A DNA stretch of 29,112 nucleotides, taken from the NCBI GenBank assembly GCA_964592405.1, contig CAZQBY010000015.1:1-29112 (forward strand). Direction: 5' to 3'. This document shows positions 21,636-29,112 of the stretch, piece by piece. The notes under the pieces were generated by a model that had not been told where the DNA came from, made no database searches, and saw only the letters and a list, made by a program, of their open reading frames with translations. The DNA comes from CAZQBY01 sp964592405 [NCBI: uncultured archaeon]. Its GTDB lineage: Archaea > Altiarchaeota > Altiarchaeia > JAFGQM01. The stretch's first letter is position 1; each line of letters opens with the position of its first letter. The position numbers and the translations under genes are program-made.

Positions 21636-23192
21636 CTACTCAATCAGGAAAGGGTTGCTCTTTTGCATCAGTTTCACTGCATATCTAAGTTTCACCACGG
21701 TTTGTGAATAGATCGTGAATAGTAGCTCCCCGGCAGATACCTTGTCCCCAACCTTCTTTTCCAATAATATTCCTGCTCTGGGGTCCTTGGGTGCGCCAGC
21801 AGTCCTTGCGATAGTCGAGATAAGCATGTTATCGATCCTGCTCACCCTGCCGCCAGTTTTGGAAAATACATGCTGTCTGTACCTCCCCGGTCTGAGCTCA
21901 TCGGGCTTGATATGGGGATTCCCACCCTGAACATTTATTATTTCCTGCATCTTCTGCTTGGCCCTTCCCTCCTCCAAGCATCTCCTGGCCTCTTTAGCCC
22001 CTTTTCCTTTTGAACTCATACCACAAAATTCCATCAGCTCACCAACCATCATAACGCTTTTATCCACCAGGTCTTTTGGACCCTCACCATCCAATGCCAT
22101 CAGTATATCCCTGGCTTCAAGAACCGGTCCGATGCCATTGCCTATGGGCTGGGTGCCGTCGGTAAGCAGATATTTCAATTTCATACCAACTTCTCCAGCC
22201 AACCAGACAAATTTTTTTCCCAATTCCCTTGCGCCCTTTCTTGTCTGTATCTTTGCACCCCTGCCATATGGTATGTCCACTAGGACATAGTTGCTACCAA
22301 CGCTCTTTTTCTTTGAGATTATGCTTGCAAGGACCTGCCCCTCTGAATCTATTGAGAGTGGATATTCTACACGTATTATCTTGTCGTCTGCAGGAGCCAA
22401 ATTTATGGCACCCCCCCAGACTATACAGCCACCAACCTTGTTAACAAATCTCCTGATATCCCGTGCCTGATATGATACGTTGGCAAGGACCTCCATAGTG
22501 TCTGCAGTCCCGGAAGGTGATGTTATTGCGCGAGAAGAGGTTTTTGGTATCTTCAGGCCTAGGGCTGCCAGCATGGGGACTATCATCATGGTGGTCCTGT
22601 TGCCGGGAACACCACCGATACAGTGTTTGTCAACCACAATTCCATCAAAGTCCAGTTTCTCGCCAGTATCTACCATAGCCATGGTGAGGGATACTGTCTC
22701 TCTTTTAGTGAACCCGTAGATCGCAGAGGCCGTCACAAAGGATGTGAGCTCGATGTCACTCAGATTGTCATACACAATATCTCTGGTTATGGCATATATC
22801 TCATCCCTCGAGAGCTCACAACCATCTATTTTCTTTCGGATGTAACTGACGGATTCTGGCTTCTCCCTTGGAGTTACAAAAACTGTCGAACGTGAGTTGA
22901 GCTTCATGCTTTTGGCTAGGTCATTGAAGACCCCTATCTCGCCCTCTGCGACCATGGTGTCGGTGACATCAATTATTGCCACTCCCCCATAAGCCCCTCT
23001 CTTAGACTTTTTGAATATATAAGCTCTGTCGCCCATATGAATGGAGAGTCTTCTGGCATCATTCTCGTGCATCAGGGCTATGGACCGCCCTGCATCTATA
23101 TCTATTATCCTGACACTCAGCTTTTCTCCCAGCTGTGCTGTCCTTATTTTTTCAGCCAGCGGACCAATTCTCTCGTCATCAAACCTTGTCAT
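21636..23192 (-). CDS. deoA: AMP phosphorylase
   Basis: The archaeal member of the thymidine-phosphorylase family, 518 residues. It converts AMP (and CMP, UMP) plus phosphate into base and ribose-1,5-bisphosphate. An N-terminal extension of about 85 residues precedes the catalytic domain. Key blocks are DGIVVDKHCIGGVPGNRTTMM (phosphate-binding), PKTSSRAITSPSGTADTMEVL and CIVWGGAINLAPADDKIIRVE; the C-terminal domain begins near 440 with ISTIARTAGAPKDPRAGI. Its ATG overlaps the RuBisCO stop in an ATGA of 4 bases, so the two are translationally coupled. It is the last gene of the five-gene unit. It supplies the substrate for the isomerase at the front of the operon. Confidence 0.94.
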   Translation of the reverse strand: MTRFDDERIGPLAEKIRTAQLGEKLSVRIIDIDAGRSIALMHENDARRLSIHMGDRAYIFKKSKRGAYGGVAIIDVTDTMVAEGEIGVFNDLAKSMKLNSRSTVFVTPREKPESVSYIRKKIDGCELSRDEIYAITRDIVYDNLSDIELTSFVTASAIYGFTKRETVSLTMAMVDTGEKLDFDGIVVDKHCIGGVPGNRTTMMIVPMLAALGLKIPKTSSRAITSPSGTADTMEVLANVSYQARDIRRFVNKVGGCIVWGGAINLAPADDKIIRVEYPLSIDSEGQVLASIISKKKSVGSNYVLVDIPYGRGAKIQTRKGARELGKKFVWLAGEVGMKLKYLLTDGTQPIGNGIGPVLEARDILMALDGEGPKDLVDKSVMMVGELMEFCGMSSKGKGAKEARRCLEEGRAKQKMQEIINVQGGNPHIKPDELRPGRYRQHVFSKTGGRVSRIDNMLISTIARTAGAPKDPRAGILLEKKVGDKVSAGELLFTIYSQTVVKLRYAVKLMQKSNPFLIE

Positions 23193-24454
23193 ATTTTAGT
23201 CCCCCACTTATCCAAGGCAATTTTGAGTTCTTTATGTGTCTTTGCGTAATCCCTTAATGCAATACCCTTCACAACTGCTTCCACTGCCTGTCTCATACCT
23301 GCTGCACCTGCACGGGTTCCTTGTGGATGACCATGACAGCCACCACCTGCCTGTAATATGATATCCCTGCCCAGATATCTGACTATAGCTGGAACATGGC
23401 CCGGATGTAAACCTCCGGAGCAAACTGGGAAAACAGGCCTTAATCCATACCAGTCCTGCTCCAAAACATCACCATGGCCCTCTATAAATGGGTCCTGTAT
23501 CTCCCTGCCTGTGTCTATCACCTCCTGTTTGCCGCCCTGCATCTTGCCGACTATCGTTCCTATATGCAGCTGATCCAAGCCAATAAGTCTTATTATCTTG
23601 GCAAGGGTCAGCATAGTCATACCATGTTTTTTGTTGCGTGTCAACATCGCATGTCCGGCCCGATGGGCATGGATTACCAGGTCTAAATCCGCATTTCTCA
23701 GGGTCTGGAGAGCAGAGAAGCCACATGTCACTATATCAACCATTACGTATTCCCCACCCTGCTCCTTTACAAATTCGGCTCTTCTTAGCATCTCCGTAGT
23801 CTCAGCCGTGACATTTGGCATATACATCTTCCTCTCGCCAGTTTTGTCTTCTGCCTTATTGCGTAGTTTCAGGGTCTCCTTTACCCTTCTTTCAAATGGA
23901 TTAAATCTCTGGCTTGTGAGGTTTTCGTCATCCTTGACTATATCTAAACCACCCATCCAGGCTTCATAAGCGACTCTTGCATGATTCTTATAGTCCAGAC
24001 CAACCTTGGGCTTTACGATAGTGCCGACCAGCGGACGATCATAAACCTTTAGCAGATCCCTTACTCCGGGTATTCCAAATTTCGGCCCCCTGAAGGATTT
24101 TACAGCCCTCATCGGGAAGCTTATGTCCAGAAGACGCAGATTTTTCACAGCCTTCATGCCAAAGATATTACCGGCTATGCTGGAGAGAATCTCAGCGATA
24201 TTGCCCAGCTCAAAGAGTGGTAGTGGGTAGGCTATGAGTGCTGTCTTCTTTTTCTCGTCTATCTCAAAGACCCGGGCCTGCAGCCAGTCCCTCGTCTCCT
24301 GCTTAAGTGTTGTCAGATCTGTCCAAGTGCCTATACTCGACTCCGCAGCTATGTGCCTGCATGCCTTTCTAAATGATATCCCATTTGGCTCTATATAATA
24401 TCTGCATATTATATCATCTCTTGACGGCCGATATTTCAAATCTACATAGGTCAT
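23189..24454 (-). CDS. rbcL: Form III ribulose-1,5-bisphosphate carboxylase/oxygenase
   Basis: From the ATG at 24454 the protein has 421 residues and makes two 3-phosphoglycerates from RuBP and CO2. All active-site residues can be placed: E38 (AAESSIGTWT), N96, K148 and K150 (TIVKPKVG), the carbamylated K174 with D176 and E177 (GLDIVKDDENL), H264/R265 (HAHRAGH), H297, loop-6 K304 (GTIVGKMQGG), then SGGLHPGH and GGGCHGHPQGTRAGAAG. A longer frame would start at 24508 inside the PIN gene; the ATG here follows that gene's stop by 2 bases. The AMP phosphorylase and isomerase neighbours mark the nucleotide-salvage form III type. No phosphoribulokinase gene is in the window. Confidence 0.96.
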   Translation of the reverse strand: MTYVDLKYRPSRDDIICRYYIEPNGISFRKACRHIAAESSIGTWTDLTTLKQETRDWLQARVFEIDEKKKTALIAYPLPLFELGNIAEILSSIAGNIFGMKAVKNLRLLDISFPMRAVKSFRGPKFGIPGVRDLLKVYDRPLVGTIVKPKVGLDYKNHARVAYEAWMGGLDIVKDDENLTSQRFNPFERRVKETLKLRNKAEDKTGERKMYMPNVTAETTEMLRRAEFVKEQGGEYVMVDIVTCGFSALQTLRNADLDLVIHAHRAGHAMLTRNKKHGMTMLTLAKIIRLIGLDQLHIGTIVGKMQGGKQEVIDTGREIQDPFIEGHGDVLEQDWYGLRPVFPVCSGGLHPGHVPAIVRYLGRDIILQAGGGCHGHPQGTRAGAAGMRQAVEAVVKGIALRDYAKTHKELKIALDKWGTKI

Positions 24455-24456
24455 TT

Positions 24457-25119
24457 TTATTTGAGCATGTTCAGATAGTCTCCTATATCCTCTGCGGATA
24501 ATGAGCAACCTTTAAATTTCAGCGACCATAAGCATGCCTCAAGCAGTGCCTGCTTCTCACCGGAGAAATACTTCTCTAAAATGCCCTTCTCATAGGCGAC
24601 TGCAACAAGCTCGCTGGAGCGGATTATGGAGACACCTTGGCAGTATTTCTGGAATATTTTCCTGTGCTCATGATCCATGGTTACACCCCTATGCATTCTA
24701 TACTGCAGAAGCTCTTTCAAGTTGATGGGATCCTCTATCAAGAATCTGAGGGTTCTTTCATCAACCAAAAGAGTATCGCCGTTATTCGCCAAGGCAAGAG
24801 CCTCTGCCTCCCCTCTCTGGATTATTTTAAGAGGTTTATGCCGGGCATAATAAATGTTATTGGATAGATCCAGTATTTGGCTGACCTCATCCGGATCGGC
24901 TTTTTCAATTCTTAGAACTCCGTTTTTCACCAAGGCGCGAAACTTCAACGGTCCCATACGATGATGCTTCCCCTTCTCTGGATTGGTTATTATCTCGTCA
25001 TAAACTGTTTCGGTAATGATGAAATCCGCCAGTTCACTGAGCTCAACTAGTAAGGGCAGCATGCAGTTCATAGACATAGATATCAGCGAGCTGGAATCAC
25101 AGATAACCCTTTTTCTCAT
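24457..25119 (-). CDS. Putative PIN-like nuclease domain protein in the RuBisCO operon
   Basis: A 220-residue protein I cannot place in a named family. It shows the features of a PIN-type RNase domain: an early aspartate in VICDSSSLI (D8), E37 in ITETVYDEI with D41/E42 nearby, GEAEALALA (E104, E106) and LLVDERTLRFL (D120). The last 90 residues are helical and lack motifs I know. The ATG overlaps the upstream HTH gene in ATGA, and the RuBisCO ATG begins 2 bases after its stop, so it is locked into the operon. An RNase that feeds nucleotides into AMP salvage, or a toxin-like partner of the HTH protein, are both only inferences. Confidence 0.75.
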   Translation of the reverse strand: MRKRVICDSSSLISMSMNCMLPLLVELSELADFIITETVYDEIITNPEKGKHHRMGPLKFRALVKNGVLRIEKADPDEVSQILDLSNNIYYARHKPLKIIQRGEAEALALANNGDTLLVDERTLRFLIEDPINLKELLQYRMHRGVTMDHEHRKIFQKYCQGVSIIRSSELVAVAYEKGILEKYFSGEKQALLEACLWSLKFKGCSLSAEDIGDYLNMLK

Positions 25120-25643
25120 CCGAATACCCTCCTTGCCACCTCCAACCTCTCAGCATTTTTTCCCATGCCATGAAACTCATGTATTTTGCTACCCCCAACA
25201 TAGTGGAGAACCTTCACAGGATCGGCACCTGTTAGCTCAGAAGCGCGTCGCAATGAAAATCCCTGTTCATAGAGTTTTGCGGCCTTTTTCACTCTGGCCT
25301 TTTCAATCACATTTTCAGCATAATTACCCTCCCTGGCATCCAGCTTTATTACCCGATCTTCTATGGCCTCCAGATGCCTTATTGTTTCCTCTTTTGGTCC
25401 CAGCCGAGCATCCATGAGGCGACTCTTTATATCATCATAAAACTTCTTTTCAAGGCCCTTATAGTGTGTTTTGGACATTATTTTGCTCAGGGCATAATCA
25501 ATCAGTGCCAACAGGATAAGCTCCCTATGGCCCTCTATGGCAGCCTCAGAAAGTGCCTTTGCAGAGACGGTCCTGAGTGCCAGCGCATCCCCCCGCTCAA
25601 TGGCATCTACTGAGTGACCAATCAGGGTCTTTATATCATCCAT
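25116..25643 (-). CDS. Putative helix-turn-helix protein in the RuBisCO operon
   Basis: A 175-residue, mostly helical protein. Residues 1-100 look like an all-alpha domain with no motif I recognise (alanine- and leucine-rich). Residues about 118-150 form a likely HTH, KKAAKLYEQGFSLRRASELT followed by GADPVKVLHYVG, with the usual spacing of hydrophobic residues and a turn glycine. The tail is basic. It starts 6 bases after the isomerase stop and overlaps the PIN-like gene by 4 bases. It could be a transcriptional regulator of the operon or the antitoxin-like partner of the PIN protein. No operator can be identified from one copy. Confidence 0.72.
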   Translation of the reverse strand: MDDIKTLIGHSVDAIERGDALALRTVSAKALSEAAIEGHRELILLALIDYALSKIMSKTHYKGLEKKFYDDIKSRLMDARLGPKEETIRHLEAIEDRVIKLDAREGNYAENVIEKARVKKAAKLYEQGFSLRRASELTGADPVKVLHYVGGSKIHEFHGMGKNAERLEVARRVFG

Positions 25644-25649
25644 TTCGAC

Positions 25650-26537
25650 TCATTTGACCATATCCCAAGCAAATTTGTCCTTAAGGATTTCATATGCCAT
25701 GTATGGCGATATGATTCCATCCTCAGTTATTATAGCGTCTATGTATTCGGGCGGCGTGAAGTCAAATGCCGGATTCCACATCTTAACACCCCTCATCTTT
25801 GGACGTATTTCTGCTGTGTCCCTTTCCTCTATTGGTATCATCTCTCCCTCGTAGGTCTGTGGTGAGAATTTCAGAGTCTCACAAGCAACTAACACCGGCA
25901 CATTGGATTCCTTGGCAATGAGGGCTATCTGTGAGGTTCCTATCTTGTTGGCCACGGCACCATTTGCTGCGACAGTATCTGCACCTACAAATACCTTGTC
26001 AACATCAAATTCCTCCATGGCATAACGGACCGCCGAGTCTATTATAAGTGTCACAGGAATGCGCTTTCTGGCCATGAAGGCTGCAGTCAGATATCCCTGA
26101 TTTCGGGGGCGCGTCTCTGTGCATATGACATTTATCTTTTTCGTCTTGGCTGCCTCTGCAATTATTTCAAGAACTGCCGTAGAGTTGCAGTGTGTGAGGA
26201 GTGTATCTCCGGATTTTATTCTCTTGGATCCTATCTGCGCTATTCTCATCAAGGCGTCCTTTTGTTTTTGAATAAATGCATCTATCAGTTTGGGCATATG
26301 CTCCTGCGGGAATTCGTGTGAGAGATATGTGATATAATCCACGGCGTTTGGAAGTGAAACAGCTGTTGGGCGGGCCTTTTTCAGTATGTCTGCCTGCTTT
26401 TGGAAATCGCGGAGAAAGTTCTTTCCTTTGTATGCGGTAGCATAGTCCCTCAAAGCCTCAGCAGCGGTAAGGGCTATCTCAAGGGCTCCGCGGACCTCCA
26501 TTGATTTTATCTTTCGTGCAGCGGTCTTTGGGTCCAC
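25650..26537 (-). CDS. Ribose-1,5-bisphosphate isomerase (eIF2B-like)
   Basis: A 295-residue enzyme of the eIF2B/IF-2B-alpha fold that isomerises ribose-1,5-bisphosphate to ribulose-1,5-bisphosphate. The catalytic pair is C117 (THCNSTAV) and D187 (VGADTVAANG), 70 residues apart as in the Thermococcus enzyme. Other landmarks are MEVRGALEIA, RPTAVSLPNAV, ETRPRNQGY, KIGTSQIALIAKE and WNPAFDFTPPEYIDAIITE. The start codon is GTG; no ATG is available in a better position. It is the first gene of the operon that ends with AMP phosphorylase. A TATA-like AAGTTTATTACC about 30 bases upstream suggests a near-leaderless transcript. Confidence 0.94.
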   Translation of the reverse strand: MDPKTAARKIKSMEVRGALEIALTAAEALRDYATAYKGKNFLRDFQKQADILKKARPTAVSLPNAVDYITYLSHEFPQEHMPKLIDAFIQKQKDALMRIAQIGSKRIKSGDTLLTHCNSTAVLEIIAEAAKTKKINVICTETRPRNQGYLTAAFMARKRIPVTLIIDSAVRYAMEEFDVDKVFVGADTVAANGAVANKIGTSQIALIAKESNVPVLVACETLKFSPQTYEGEMIPIEERDTAEIRPKMRGVKMWNPAFDFTPPEYIDAIITEDGIISPYMAYEILKDKFAWDMVK

Positions 26538-26605
26538 TTTTACATAATTATGAAATGGCGGTAATAAACTTAATTTAATTTATCTGTCCTTTGTAAATAT
26601 CAGCG

Positions 26606-26629
26606 AGGTTAAAAATAAGGTTAAAAATA
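26606..26629 (+). repeat. 12-base tandem repeat abutting a start codon
   Basis: AGGTTAAAAATA occurs twice in perfect tandem, and the second copy ends directly at the ATG of the coiled-coil gene (26630). The A/T-rich units may modulate promoter or initiation strength. A TTGTAAATATC box lies upstream at about 26591-26601. Confidence 0.75.
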
Positions 26630-27259
26630 ATGAAGAGGAGGAAGAAAAGGAAGGGGTGTAATACTGTCCCGGAGCCTGGAACACATGGCAGTAACATCAG
26701 GAAGCGGGGGGAAAGACTGCCATCTGTCAGTGAGATAAATCGCCTGGTTCGGAAGAGGGAGATCGAAGAGGAAACACTCATTCGCCTTAGGTTACTCAGA
26801 ATGCGGTCTGAGAGCGGTCATGCTTATGAGCATATGCGTCACATGTTGGAGATGGGGGACGTAAGAGAGAAGTCCAGAAGAGAGGCTGAGAAATGGAAGA
26901 GGGACATCTCCCGGACTGAAAAGGGATTGAAGAGGGATATTCGGAACTTGGATGAGGAGACCTCAGAGGATATAAAAATACTGGAAAAATCCCAACTGCC
27001 AATCTCCGAAGAACTAAAGAGGCTTAAGAGGATAAGGGCTCTCCTCGCTGAGGAAGAACGACGAATAGAACAGATGGAGAAGGGAATTCTGCCCGGAAAT
27101 GGCAAGAAAACCATCTCTCTGAACAGACAACAAAGGGCTTGGTTAAATAGCAGAAAGGCCCTTATAGATGGACAGATAAAGAAGATCGACACGTTTTTGA
27201 AGAGGATACAACGCACAAAAAAAGTACGGCCGGGGAAGAAGGGTGGCAAGAGGACTTAG
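26630..27259 (+). CDS. Highly charged coiled-coil protein of unknown function
   Basis: A 209-residue protein I do not recognise. The first 30 residues are extremely basic. From about residue 35 to 200 the sequence is almost entirely Lys, Arg, Glu and Leu with heptad-like spacing (EIEEETLIRLRLLRMRSE, KSRREAEKWKRDISRTEKGL, SEELKRLKRIRALLAEEERR), so long helices or a coiled coil are expected. It ends in a second basic patch (RPGKKGGKRT). There are no membrane helices, and its single cysteine is at residue 10. A nucleic-acid- or ribosome-associated role is conceivable from the charge. The frame is uninterrupted, and its minus-strand shadows are weaker. Confidence 0.65.
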   Translation: MKRRKKRKGCNTVPEPGTHGSNIRKRGERLPSVSEINRLVRKREIEEETLIRLRLLRMRSESGHAYEHMRHMLEMGDVREKSRREAEKWKRDISRTEKGLKRDIRNLDEETSEDIKILEKSQLPISEELKRLKRIRALLAEEERRIEQMEKGILPGNGKKTISLNRQQRAWLNSRKALIDGQIKKIDTFLKRIQRTKKVRPGKKGGKRT

Positions 27260-27310
27260 GTGCCAACTCGGACGCCAGAGGTTTGGTGCATTGAAATGCC
27301 CTTGGTCCAC

Positions 27311-27318
27311 TTTTAAGT
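27311..27318 (+). promoter_or_regulatory. TATA-like box for purB
   Basis: TTTTAAGT centred about 25 bases upstream of the ATG at 27339, within the 79-base gap after the coiled-coil gene. It supports the 27339 start and a separate promoter for the purine cluster. Confidence 0.4.
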
Positions 27319-27338
27319 CCGTTCACCTTCTAATTATA

Positions 27339-28697
27339 ATGCGGGAAGAGGCTAAAATGGCCATACATCCAATAGACGGGCGCTATGGGCGCAGGGAAGT
27401 GAAGGCAATTTTTGACGAGGAGAACAAACTCCAGCGACTGCTGGATGTTGAATGTGCACTCGTCCAAGCGCATGCAACAGTCGGAGACATTCCAAAGTCA
27501 GCCGCCGAAGAGGTCAAAAGGAAGTGTTCCACAAAATACGTAAGGGTTGACCGGGTGAAGGAAATTGAGGCCGAGATAAACCACGACTTAATGGCCATGG
27601 TCAAGGCCTATTCCGAGCAGTGTGAAGGGGATGCCGGGAAGTATATACACCTAGGAGCAACTTCTGCAGACATCACAGATACTGCCCTTGCACTTCAGCT
27701 AAAGGATTTCATCAAATTCTTGGAACAGGATTTATATGATTTGAGGAAAACCCTCGTTAAGCTTGCAGACAGGCACAAGAGAACTGTGTGCATCGGCCGG
27801 ACTCATGCCCAGCATGCAGTGCCAACCACATACGGCCTAAAATTTGCGATATGGGCAGAAGAAGTACAGCGCCATATTGATCGTCTCAAAGAATGCAAGC
27901 CGCGCATACTTGTAGGACAGATGACCGGCGCTGTAGGGACACAGGCTGCCCTTGGGCCGAAGGCCATGAAGATACAGGAGCTTGTTATGAAATATCTGGG
28001 TCTTGGTTCAGTGAATGTCTCCAATCAGGTAATACAGCGGGATCGCCACGCAGAGTTCCTGCTCAACCTAGCACTTATTGGTGAAACACTTAATAAAATA
28101 AATACGGAAATACGTAACCTACAGCGCACTGAAATTGATGAAGTGGCTGAGGGTTTCAGGAAGGGGAAGCAGGTCGGCTCATCCACCATGCCACACAAAA
28201 GAAATCCTATACTATGCGAACGCATCTGCGGGCTGAGCAGGATAATCAGGGCAGATGCCTTGGCAGCGCTGGACAACATAACCCTGTGGCATGAAAGGGA
28301 TCTAACCAATTCCGCACCGGAAAGGATAATCATACCAGAGGCATGCATACTCATTGACTACATGCTTATCAAGAGTATTGATGTTCTGAAACATCTTGAG
28401 TTCAAGCCTGATAATATAAAGAGAAACCTAGGACTCACCAAGGGTTTGATAATGGCTGAGAAGATAATGATAGCTTTGGTAGAGAAGGGTATGGGCAGAC
28501 AGGAAGCCCATGAGCTGGTCAGGAGAAACGCCATGAAGGTGTATGAGAGCGGCAGAATGTTCATTCAAGTTTTGGAAGAAGATCCGGAGGTTATGAAACA
28601 CCTCTCTCAAAAAGAGCTTGAGGAGATAATGGATCCAGAGAGATATATTGGGACAGCGATTGAACAGGTTGAAAGGGTTGTCAAAAGGTTGGGCTAG
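27339..28697 (+). CDS. purB: Adenylosuccinate lyase
   Basis: A 452-residue member of the fumarase/aspartase superfamily that acts twice in purine synthesis (SAICAR to AICAR, adenylosuccinate to AMP). It starts MREEAKMAIHPIDGRYG, then ATSADITDTALALQL and GRTHAQHAVPTTYG with the catalytic histidine. The flexible signature loop is GSSTMPHKRNPILCERICGLSR with the catalytic serine. An in-frame start at 27243 would overlap the upstream gene and add unconserved residues, so I reject it; ATG 27357 (MAIHPIDG) is a second option. A TTTTAAG box about 25 bases upstream of 27339 suggests leaderless initiation. It leads a cluster with purS and purQ. Confidence 0.95.
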   Translation: MREEAKMAIHPIDGRYGRREVKAIFDEENKLQRLLDVECALVQAHATVGDIPKSAAEEVKRKCSTKYVRVDRVKEIEAEINHDLMAMVKAYSEQCEGDAGKYIHLGATSADITDTALALQLKDFIKFLEQDLYDLRKTLVKLADRHKRTVCIGRTHAQHAVPTTYGLKFAIWAEEVQRHIDRLKECKPRILVGQMTGAVGTQAALGPKAMKIQELVMKYLGLGSVNVSNQVIQRDRHAEFLLNLALIGETLNKINTEIRNLQRTEIDEVAEGFRKGKQVGSSTMPHKRNPILCERICGLSRIIRADALAALDNITLWHERDLTNSAPERIIIPEACILIDYMLIKSIDVLKHLEFKPDNIKRNLGLTKGLIMAEKIMIALVEKGMGRQEAHELVRRNAMKVYESGRMFIQVLEEDPEVMKHLSQKELEEIMDPERYIGTAIEQVERVVKRLG

Positions 28698-28792
28698 TTT
28701 TGATTCTTTGGTTCTATTGTCTATTGTTTGTTGTTGGATTTGTGCATTGGATTTTTTATTACAGTTGAGATAATTTACACTCTTGGGTGACC
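28698..28792 (+). promoter_or_regulatory. T-rich intergenic region with probable terminator and purS promoter
   Basis: The 95 bases between purB and purS are T-rich, with a CTATTGTCTATTGT 7-base tandem at 28714-28727 and several T runs that could end the purB transcript. TTTTTTAT at 28752-28759 is a possible TATA box for purS. GGTGA at 28786-28790, just before the purS ATG, matches the archaeal anti-Shine-Dalgarno, though very close to the start codon. Confidence 0.4.
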
Positions 28793-29041
28793 ATGGAACA
28801 CAATATAGAGGTAATTGTGAAGCTGAAAAAAGGACTGCTGAATCCAGAAGCCAAAACAATAGAACGGAGCCTGAACCTGCTGGGCTACAAGAACGTCTCC
28901 CAGTTTGACACCAAGCGCATCTTCCTTATGAAGGTGAATGCGCCCTCCGCGGAGGATGCGAAGAAGCAGGCAGATGAGATGTGCAGACGAATCCTAGTCA
29001 ACCCAGTCATCGAGGACTATGAGATAACCGTAAATAGGTGA
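28793..29041 (+). CDS. purS: Phosphoribosylformylglycinamidine synthase subunit PurS
   Basis: An 82-residue protein from the ATG at 28793; a GTG two codons earlier is possible. PurS bridges the PurL and PurQ subunits of FGAM synthase. The sequence fits closely: IEVIVKLKKGLLNPEAKTIE, then LNLLGYKNVSQFDTKRIF, and the last strand IEDYEITV. The size is normal for the family (about 80-85 residues). purQ begins 16 bases downstream, giving the usual purS-purQ order. Small size and context make the call firm. Confidence 0.93.
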   Translation: MEHNIEVIVKLKKGLLNPEAKTIERSLNLLGYKNVSQFDTKRIFLMKVNAPSAEDAKKQADEMCRRILVNPVIEDYEITVNR

Positions 29042-29057
29042 GAGACACTTTCAGCAG

Positions 29058-29112
29058 ATGATTGGTGTGTTACAGTTTCCCGGAAGCAACTGCGACGACC
29101 TTTTTAGAAAAG
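29058..29112 (+). CDS. purQ: FGAM synthase glutaminase subunit PurQ (partial, 5' end)
   Basis: The first 18 codons read MIGVLQFPGSNCDDLFRK. This is the PurQ N-terminus, the glutamine amidotransferase strand with FPGSNCD just before the first active-site loops. It runs off the window, so no catalytic residues are visible. The position directly after purS confirms the identity. The full-length protein should be about 220-230 residues. Confidence 0.85.
   Translation, partial: MIGVLQFPGSNCDDLFRK

Noticed and set aside
23189-26537. Calvin-Benson CO2 fixation
   Set aside because: The RuBisCO is form III and its neighbours are AMP phosphorylase and ribose-1,5-bisphosphate isomerase; no phosphoribulokinase gene is seen, so nucleotide salvage is the better reading.
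27243-27338. Longer N-terminus for adenylosuccinate lyase
   Set aside because: It overlaps the upstream gene, is not conserved in character, and a TATA-like box lies downstream of it at the right distance for 27339.

Overview
The window is chromosomal DNA of an uncultured archaeon. The evidence is a class-1 archaeal release factor (aRF1) with NIKS and GGQ motifs, an archaeal-type TyrRS, an Lhr-family helicase, Trm5/Taw3 wybutosine genes, the archaeal AMP phosphorylase / ribose-1,5-bisphosphate isomerase / form III RuBisCO pathway, and A/T-rich TATA-like boxes about 20-30 nt upstream of many start codons (mostly leaderless-looking genes). No rRNA, tRNA, insertion sequence or CRISPR array was seen. 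A DPANN-like or other little-studied archaeal lineage is plausible (cysteine-rich secreted protein, nucleotide-salvage RuBisCO operon, bacterial-type genes), but the phylum cannot be fixed from this sequence alone. Coding density is very high and no gene-free stretch exceeds about 210 bases.

Layout. 1-140: non-coding, repeat-like. 141-5275 (minus): Lhr helicase, a calcineurin-like phosphoesterase, a class I aminotransferase and an Lrp/AsnC regulator. 5373-7436 (minus): topoisomerase I, divergent from a plus-strand run of taw3, trm5-like methyltransferase, a single-pass membrane protein and tyrS (7517-10504). 10501-12505 (minus): Fe-S PD-(D/E)XK nuclease, a 24-cysteine exported protein and a cold-shock-domain protein. 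12591-15817 (plus): an L,D-transpeptidase (YkuD) domain protein, purM, a class V aminotransferase and an FKBP prolyl isomerase. 15821-16433 (minus): a two-gene nucleotidyltransferase / 40-residue peptide module. 16479-17855 (plus): a MiaB/eMtaB-type methylthiotransferase carrying an in-frame palindromic insertion. 17901-18995 (minus): prf1, preceded by a candidate structured leader. 19207-20313 (minus) and 20356-21573 (plus): a cation/Ca2+ antiporter and a divergent DUF389 membrane protein. 21636-26537 (minus): the five-gene AMP-salvage operon. 26630-29112 (plus): a coiled-coil protein, then purB, purS and the start of purQ.

How the genes fit together. The most coherent unit is the minus-strand operon R15P isomerase - HTH protein - PIN-like protein - RuBisCO - AMP phosphorylase. 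It converts NMP + phosphate to ribose-1,5-bisphosphate, then RuBP, then two 3-phosphoglycerates using CO2. Two uncharacterised genes (putative DNA-binding protein and putative PIN nuclease) sit inside it with 4-base overlaps or gaps of 2-6 bases. De novo purine genes (purM; purB-purS-purQ) are present in two places. The translation and tRNA genes (taw3, trm5, tyrS, mtaB, prf1) are spread through the middle.

Most interesting signals: the 34-codon in-frame duplication with two palindromes inside mtaB; the 64-nt perfect-stem element at the predicted 5' end of the prf1 transcript, containing two tiny ORFs that both end in TAA; the PIN/HTH pair inside the RuBisCO operon; and a complete YkuD catalytic motif in an archaeon.
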